Assembly (NCBI GenBank): GCA_035610835.1
Contig: CM069449.1
Location: forward strand, 58,952,183 to 59,016,182
DNA length: 64,000 nt
Direction: 5' to 3'
Origin: Ophiura sarsii
Taxonomy: Eukaryota > Echinodermata > Ophiuroidea > Amphilepidida > Ophiuridae
Shown here: positions 26,401-35,400 of the stretch, piece after piece
How positions within the stretch are numbered: the first letter of the stretch is position 1
How the letters are laid out: each line of letters opens with the position of its first letter
The notes under the pieces: generated by a model
The model's input: the letters and a program-made list of their open reading frames with translations, nothing else
The model's database searches: none
What the model was told of the DNA's origin: nothing
Program-made: the position numbers and the translations under genes

Positions 26401-29400
26401 AGGCATGAATGGGCACATAAAAAAGTATTAAAGAATCACCATTTACCGTGACGCTGCGTAAGGCAACGATAAAAACACCCTGTTTATCAGACCCGACCAA
26501 CCCATTTTTTTCTTTGATTTTTCAGCAATTTTTTTCTTCTATTAAATGTTTTGAAAAAAATAGGAAATTTTGGATTTTGATGTTGAAAATTTCAACATTC
26601 TTGACAAAAAAATCCTGATTTATTTAGGTCAAATACAAAAATCAAATGCCCGACCCCAGGGATGTACTTTCGCGACATCCTGCGAGAATATTTTTGCGAG
26701 AATCCTTTTTACTGAATTTAAATTCCGCATTTTAAACATTTAATGTACTTTTGTTATTAAGAACAATCATCATTTTAATTTCAACTTGAACAGTTTAGAG
26801 TCAAATACCAGTCATCTAAGGTCCTGTTTTGAACTTAGAAAAAAATTAAAAATTAAAAAAATTATTATTATTATTTTTTTGTTGTTGCGAGAATCCACCT
26901 GGATTCACGCGAAGTGATTTTACGCGAATCGATTCACGGATTCGCGCCGAAAGTACATCCCTAGACCCTACCTGAGAACATGGGTTTATTTTTGTCGCCT
27001 AACAGTATCCTCACCAAACCAAAACATCTAACTTACATAATTCACATTTGAGACCAAAGCTCTTCCCGATGTTGTTGACTCTGACAAGCGGCGTTTGTCC
27101 AACCATCTTCAACACGTTGGGCAGAATGGATTTTCTTTCTTCTGTAAATGTGCTATAAAATGAATCACAAGAAAACATGCACTGAATTAAAGGTAGATGA
27201 CCCGATCACATTTTCGTAACACAGAATTATTTCAAACATACGGAGATTTTCATATCATGAAAGCTCGTATTTTTCTCATCATCATACTGAAATTTGACGG
27301 CCTAATTCTGTATAATGACAGAGAAATCGACGAAATAGCGTTGAATTACCGCGAATGGTGGTTACCACCGATATAGTTTGTGTACTACATGTACTCAATG
27401 GGTACAGTTCACAGCATCTTGTGCGTCTAAAATAAGCACCATAATAGCTATGCATCTCAAATTTTGGGACACGACGTTTTTAAGGATGACCTTTCATGTA
27501 GAATAGAAAACTTCAAGTTGAAAATCGGAACATCTACCTTTAAATATCGATTTTTAAGCATCACTCATAATTAAAATAACATTGCTAACTCGCTGATGTT
27601 TTTCCGGCCCTTCAGCATACATTATATTTATAAAATTGTATAACTAAATGGTTATACATAGGAAGTGTTGCTTTTATACATGTTCAGGTCAGGGGGGGGG
27701 GGGGGGGTAAGGAAGGAAATTAGATATAGTTCTTAAACCTTCACATCTGAGAATTAGGATGATTAAACCCCTTTCAATGGAACAGGTGACTTCCTTTGAA
27801 CTATGTGCCAGCTCGCACTCGTTCTGGACAAATGCAAGAAGCTACATCTAAGTGCTCTTGGGGAGACAGATCTATATTAGCTGTTGCAGCTCCTCGTCTC
27901 TGGAATGAACTTCCTATCCATATAAAAACTGCAAAAACTGTTACTACAATCTTCCAAAAACTGTTGAAAACACAACGTGATGTCTGAGACCTTTTGTAAT
28001 AATTAAGTAGTTTTATTGTTGTTGTTTATCGTTTTTTATTTATATTGTATTTTGTATGTTTGTGCCTTGAGCACTCTTATTTAGAGTGGATAAGTGCCTT
28101 GTCACTATTATCATTATAATTATTATTATTACCCCCCCACCTAAAGATTTTACAAATTTATCTTTTAACACTCAACAAAGATGAGACATCTATATATTGC
28201 CAGACAAAACCTCAGTGTGTCAAGCTCTCAATCGCAAAACAAATAAAGAATTCCATGAAAATGAAAAACAGGTGGCATATTTCCCTTTCTCCAATCAACA
28301 ACATTTTAACGATAAATTGTTTTAATGATTAATTGCTTGATTGAAACGGAAGCTCCCCAGCAGCATTGCAATTAAACCCTCAAGCAGCATACTGTGTCGT
28401 ATAAATAATATCCATCTATTGTAATTTTCCTAGTAGAAAGTCAACAGTAGTATTTCTTTAAAACAACTTATTTTAAAATCAAGAATATTGATTTTGCGGT
28501 ATCAATACATCAAAATACAATATTATATTTTGGGATCATTTATTTAACATTATAAAATAATTTTACCTTTAAAAGAGTATGTTCCGATCACTTTGGGTTT
28601 ACTTTTCACATCAACATATTTTGATATCAAAAGAAAGCCCATATTTTTCTGTAAAATCTTAGGCACAAGATATGTTCCATTTAGACATGCCCAAAATGCA
28701 GTGAATTACCGTCAAAGGTGGTTAACTATAACCCTTCATGTAGAATAGAGAACATCAAGTTGAAAATCGGGCCAGAAATAGGAACACCTACATTTAATAA
28801 TATAATGTAACTTTCATGTGCACTTGTCAGCACATTTTAATGCTTCCATTTATTTTTGTGCTTTATGCATTACACATGCATTACACATTAAAGGTGGTTA
28901 ACTATATAACCCTTCATGTAGAATAGAGAACATCAAGTTGAAAATCGGGCCAGAAATAGGAACACCTATCTTTAATAATATAATGTAACTTTCATGTGCA
29001 CTTGTCAGCACATTTTAATGCTTCCATTTATTTTTGTGCTTTATGCATTACATATGCATTGTGCTTTATGCATAGTACACCATTGTGTACAAATAAGCAG
29101 TAATGGATATACGCAGTAATGGAAATACCCACATGACTGTCAACCCGGGGTTGACACTTGACAGTCATGTGTGTTGCAGCTCTATTAATAATATTGTGTG
29201 TACTGATCCGAATAGTAGTATTGCTTTATTCCGTAATAATAAGAGGGATTGGCCTGGTCACTCCTCGCTAGTCTAGTGGTTGAGATACACACCTTACTAT
29301 GCAGAGGTCCATGGTTTGATTCTCACTAGGACCACTTTTTCAACTGATTTATTTGTAAAAGTTAGAGAAAGTCCACAAAGTGTGTAGTTCCTTCGTAGTC

Positions 29401-32400
29401 TACCACGGGTCGGTCTACCCCGGGTGGAAAGTCATGTGGGCATTTCCATCGCTGCATGGAAATACCCACATGACTGAAATTTTATTACAGATGAAAGGGA
29501 AATCCCCCGCCCCACATATTTGTATTTCAAAGATATCACATGGCTATTACAGATACGGGGTATGATAAATCCCCTTTCATGTACGTCACATTTGTATCAA
29601 AGATATCACGTGCCTATAAAGAAAGGTGGTTTTTTTTACAGATGAAGGGGAATGATTTCCCCTTTCATGCAATTCACATGGCTAGAAACAATTTGAAATG
29701 TTATTACAGATGAAGGGGATCATATATAGTTAGAGCAAAGACCTATGTCTGAGTCCCAGAGAGGGGGAGAGAGCGGGGGAGAGAGAGAGGGGGGGGGGGG
29801 GGCATGATTGCACCAGTTGTTTACTTTCTAGAGGCTACTTTTTAGATCTTTGAAAATATTGTAAAAGTGGAAATTTTCGTGCTACATTTATTGTCACGCT
29901 TTTCGCGTTAAAATCAGCAAGCGCGAAAATAAAAATGTGCGAATATGTTCATTCTGTATGTGCGAATATGTTCATTCTGTATGTAGGTCTACATTATGTA
30001 AGGAAGCCCTAAATCGCTAAAATAAAAAAGCAAAATTGTTCAATCAAAATGGGCAAAGCGCCAGAAATTGCACGCGCAAAAATATCCACTTTTACAGTAC
30101 TATCTGTTCAATACAATGATTTTCAAAATAAATGCATTTAAAATTTAAAATAAATAACAATTAAAAAAACGCATTGATAAATAAATTATAAATATATAAA
30201 TTTAAATAAAATAAATAAATTGGATGGAATGGTTTTGTGGGTTATTCGATACTAAACAGGGTGCAAATAAAAGTTGACAAATGTGGGCAATTAAAGGTAG
30301 GCCTACAGATTTGATTAAATAAATGTCTAAAGTAAAGGTGTTGTTTTTAGACCGTATCCGTGGTATAAAGTACGACTGTTTAAGAATGATAATAAAGGTG
30401 TTTTTAGACCGTATCCGTGGTATATTGTCTGACATAAATGTGTTCGGTAGTAGTATTTTGTGTATAGAACAACTCCACCTTAAAATAATACTTCCGCCTG
30501 CATTTATGTCCTCGACAATATAACATATGGTCTAAAACAATACCTTTATTCTTTACATGTTGGTTTCCAGTAACCTGACCGTCCGTGCAAAAACTTTGCG
30601 ACCATAAAATTGTATCAACATTTGTGGCAAAATAAAATATATATATACTCTATCCACTGTTTGTAAGTTTCCAGGATAACATACGGAAATCTATTTAGAG
30701 AATAATATTTTTGAATGCACATCGCCAAGTCGATGCTCAAAATCAAGTAAATAGGCTCAAACTTTCCTGTTTCAAACTAAAGAAAAGCGTCTAGTAAAAA
30801 CAAATGTCTATCACCTGTCAAAAATGTTACTAAGGGACTGTTTATTATTTATGGTGGAGGGGAGGTTGGGACAAATTCGAGACTTGTATGTTAAAATTAC
30901 CTAACCCCCCCCCCCTACAGCTGAAACTGAAAATTACATTTCAAGTGTAATAATTTATATGGGAAAAGGGTTGAATGCTGGCGCTACATGTAGATAGAAA
31001 TTAGATTCAAGCAATGTATAGTAGTGAGTGGTGCTGATAATTTCAATGTGAACTAATGCACATATCAACTGATGTCCCGGCCCCTGGGTACCCGGGGATG
31101 GCCGGGACTTGGCTACCCGAAAGCCGGGGAGTTGATCCTTTTTTTTGCCCGGGTGTGCCGGGACTTGTTATGGGAGTTCACGCATGTCCAAAAGCCGGGA
31201 TTTTGGGCCGGGAGTTTGGCCGAGATTTGGCCGGGGTTAGCTTAAGAGATGGCCGTGACTTGCCGTGGCATTTCTTCCACTGGAAAGGGCCGCATAAGCG
31301 GTATTTGCAGCGTCTCGCGGCACAGGGGGGAGTGTGAGGGGGAAATTTTGAAAAAACGACCGACAAATGACTCCATTTGGTGCACATTTTTAACACTTTT
31401 TAGGCAGTACGGACATGCTAGAGTAAGCTTAATTTGTTTCAAATCGGCTCAGATTTATCCATGTGCTAGACCAAATACAAGCAATAAAACCTATGATTAC
31501 TCACACAATTTTGATAAACTTTTTCCAACACATGTACGATTTTGATCGCTCGCCGCATGCAACAACAGGGGAAGCCCGCCCGGTCTATTTTGGTCTGATA
31601 AAAATATAAGTCAGATTCCATATTTGGCGAACCATAACCATGATAACACCATGTGACATCTAACAACCAATCACGATCAAAGTTTTTATCGACGATGTTT
31701 GATTGACAGTTCCTTGCTTTGGAAATTGGGACACCCCGAGGCGACCACAGCCATTGCGTCATCATGTGGGGATTCCCTATTCGATCGAGCGTGTTTACGT
31801 GCACAAAACGCAGAGTGCGGAGACCAAGAATTTAATTATTTTCTTTAAATCACTTGCAGAATATCAATAAAACACAATTGCAGGTATGATCGTGAGCCTT
31901 TTTACGCGCACGATCTAGACTTCGCCGCGCCTCGTAATTTTCGTAGCTTTAGCCTAGAATACCATGCCTGTTCTGAGACTTCAAGCTTGGGACAGGCTTT
32001 GCTGCTCTTTACCCGGCTAGCGGGGTCGGGACTTGGCCGGGGTTTGGCTCGCATTGCTGGGGTTTGGCTCGCATTACCGGGCTAGCGGGGGTCGGGACTT
32101 GGTCGGGACTTGGCCGGGGTTTGACACATAAATATTGCCCCGATTGTCCGGGACTTGGCCGGTGGTTGACCATTTCAAAAACGCACCTCGTGTGCAAGTC
32201 CCGGCCATCCCCGGGTACCCAGGGGCCGGGACATAAGTTGATATGTGCATAAAGACATCAAAAAAAGTAACTCGGCTGTTGTAAAAGCACCTATAATTTT
32301 AAAATTGTTACTCATATCCTAAAAATACCAGGAGACAGACAATTTAATTACGATGATTTTGACACCTTGTTTGTTAAAATCGATAAAGTATTGTTGTTGC

Positions 32401-35400
32401 GGTATTTCCATTATTGCAGTAACTCCTATTGATCTCTCTGATTCAGCGTGAAGATAATAGCGGGAATTTTGATTAGCTGTTCTTGTTGTGCTGTAAACTT
32501 GATTAGCATAATCCGGGACAAATTTAATGGGGATGACAGGCGTACTTCTTTACAATTAAAAAGGATGAATTTAAAACTTCAAATGCTCAGAAGGTCCGAG
32601 AAGACAGACAGGACAGGTCATCGCCATGGGCAAACTATCAAAATTCCCGCTATTATCTTCACGCTGAATCAGAGATATTTTCAATAGAAAAATACTCCAA
32701 TTCTGGAAAAAATTCACAAAAGCTCACAGACAACAAATAAGCACATCATTTTACTCGACCTAGAATTTCAAACTTACAAAATTTGGCCATCCGAAAATAT
32801 CGGAAGAAGATTTTGAAAATTCTGTTACTCTCGACTGGCTTGACCAATTTTGATCCGGTAAAAAGTATGTTGATATATCGATTCGCGCCAATACAGAAAA
32901 ACCGACACGAGGGTAATCATTGGCTAGCAAAATCCTCTGCGCAGCCGTTCAATGTACGAAGTCAATTTACCAGTGAATCGATTTGGAATTTTCCGCTGAC
33001 ATCAGGAAAACCCCGATGATGCGAGTGACGTCATTTAATGAGCGGCGCCCTTCACGAATTAGCTCGTTAGCATAATTTATGTCCGTGAAATGTATCTATG
33101 TAAGTGCTATACACACATGGAATTTAGAGCAAGAGGAAAAATCCTTGGAAAATATTTTGGGCCTAAGCGTACCATACTTTTTAAAATTTGTATTTTTTTT
33201 CTCCTTCAAATTGTAGATATTTAAAACTTTCGAAAATAATTTGAAAATAAACATTGGAATCTTTTGAGAAAATGTATAAATTTTAGAAAACAAAAAACTA
33301 ACCCTACCTGAACAATCTGTCTGCCAATGAAGTGATCTTATTTGATTTTTAATTTCATTTTCGAGGTCGATAGAATTATTTATTTGTTTTTATTTCTTAT
33401 ACATCAAAAATATTCTTGAATAAAGCTTTACATGACCACTCCTAATCCTACAGTAATCTTTCACTCCACACCATTTAGGCGAAGTAAAATAATAAACATG
33501 TTTCTAGTCCCCTCCCCCACCAATTTGGTGAGATTGTCAAATATTGTTGTTATTTTTCTGATCTCCTCTTTAACTTTGTTTCATCAATTGTTGTGATGAA
33601 AAGAGATGATAAGAAGTGCTTGGGTATCATTTATAAACACAGTCCACACAAGATTTCCAGGCTAGGGATAGATCTCAAGAGCAATGAGGAAAAAACAAAA
33701 AATAATGAGGGCCTTCCCGTTGTTATGATTGACGACAAAGCTTCAACAATGGGCACTTAGCACCTGGAAATTAATAACAAGTTTGTGACAAATAACAAAT
33801 AATAAGGGCCTCCCTCACCAAATTTTTAAAAGTCCGGACGAGAAACACATTATTTTTGTTACTTGGCCTTAGGTAGTAAAATTTGGTCAACCCTAAATTC
33901 CTATTAAAAATCACTCGCGCATTTTTGATGAATTGAGAAATTTGAACCTACAATGACCCTTGATGAAGTATCATACATTGTTCATTTCTTATTGTATTAC
34001 TATGATTAGTTTTTTTAAGAATCAGCAAGTATAGCAAATTAAGTCATGCATTGCATATAAGTTCAATGTCTCTAGAATCGTTGTAAAACTAGTAATGCTC
34101 CAAATCCAAAGGAAATCAGAAACAAAGATAGTCAAACAAACAGGGACCAATTGGTGAAATATTAAATATAAAAATAATTGTATGATATCGTCAGCTTAAT
34201 AAAATAATTCAATTTGCCTTAAGTCATATTTACTACTTTTGAGAAATTTTAAAAACAAATATACATGTAGATCAAGTTTCGTCAGCTTTTTAATAAAATA
34301 ATTGCCTAAGTCATTTTTTATAACTTAGCACTTAGCAGATTCTTCTATCAATGCAATAAATTCATTTGTTGTGATGGTTTTACTAACGCATTTTGCCCTA
34401 TGATGGCTGGCCATGTTGGAAGTAACAAAAAAACCCACCACAAGTGACAAGTCACACTGTTTGACTAAAAAGGCAATAAAATAAATCTGCCTAAAGTCAC
34501 ATGCTTGACTTAGGTAATTATCCTTTTGATTTGGTATCACACTTTATAGAGTTGCATTAAAGAACTTTAACTTTAATTTGGTAAAGAGCTGATTTAGGCA
34601 AAAATCGCAAATTGATACAAAAATGAGCTCAACATTTTTGCTATTTTTCTCGAAAACTTTTGAAAAATGTTTCCAAAATAAGATCGCTTCTGACAAGAGA
34701 CAAGTTTTACCAGGTATTTCACAGATTATGAATAAATGCCTTTCGATAAACTACATTTAATCTGTTCTGATAAAAATCTTGTCCATATCCTCATTTTTTT
34801 TAAAATTCATCATCATACCATCAGAAACTAGAAAGTCAATTCTATGTTTTCAATTATTTTTTGAAAAATTGATGGCACAAAAACGATCAGTTACACAGAA
34901 TTGTTTGAATCATGATAACCCCCTAGACAGCTCATAAAGTATGCGTACATGTCTGCTAAATGCAACTGAATCACACCGACTCGCAGTACGCAATTCCCAA
35001 TTGGTATCACACACATACGTTATCAGGCATGAGAACGCAAAAAATATGAAAAAAACTGAAAAACTGAAAATGTGCATGAAATTGGGTTAAAAACAGGCTG
35101 AAATTTAAAAAAAACCACAACCTGAATTCAGTTTTAAAACCCCCCAAAAAGGCTTTTTTGGTCTGGAGATTTTGATACTGTAAAGCATTCTTAAACAGCT
35201 AAGAAAGTGTAAGCAATCTCATTGGTTTTCAGAGAAATCGGCGACATCTAAACACAACACCAAAAGTAAGTCCCCCCTAAACAATTCGTCATAACATCGT
35301 AAGATAAAAACATTTTACCAATAAAACTTAGTTAGAAATAATCCTAGATGACTGTTTCCTAAGTGGTGTTTGAAAATGAAAGATGTCCATGACTTCATGG

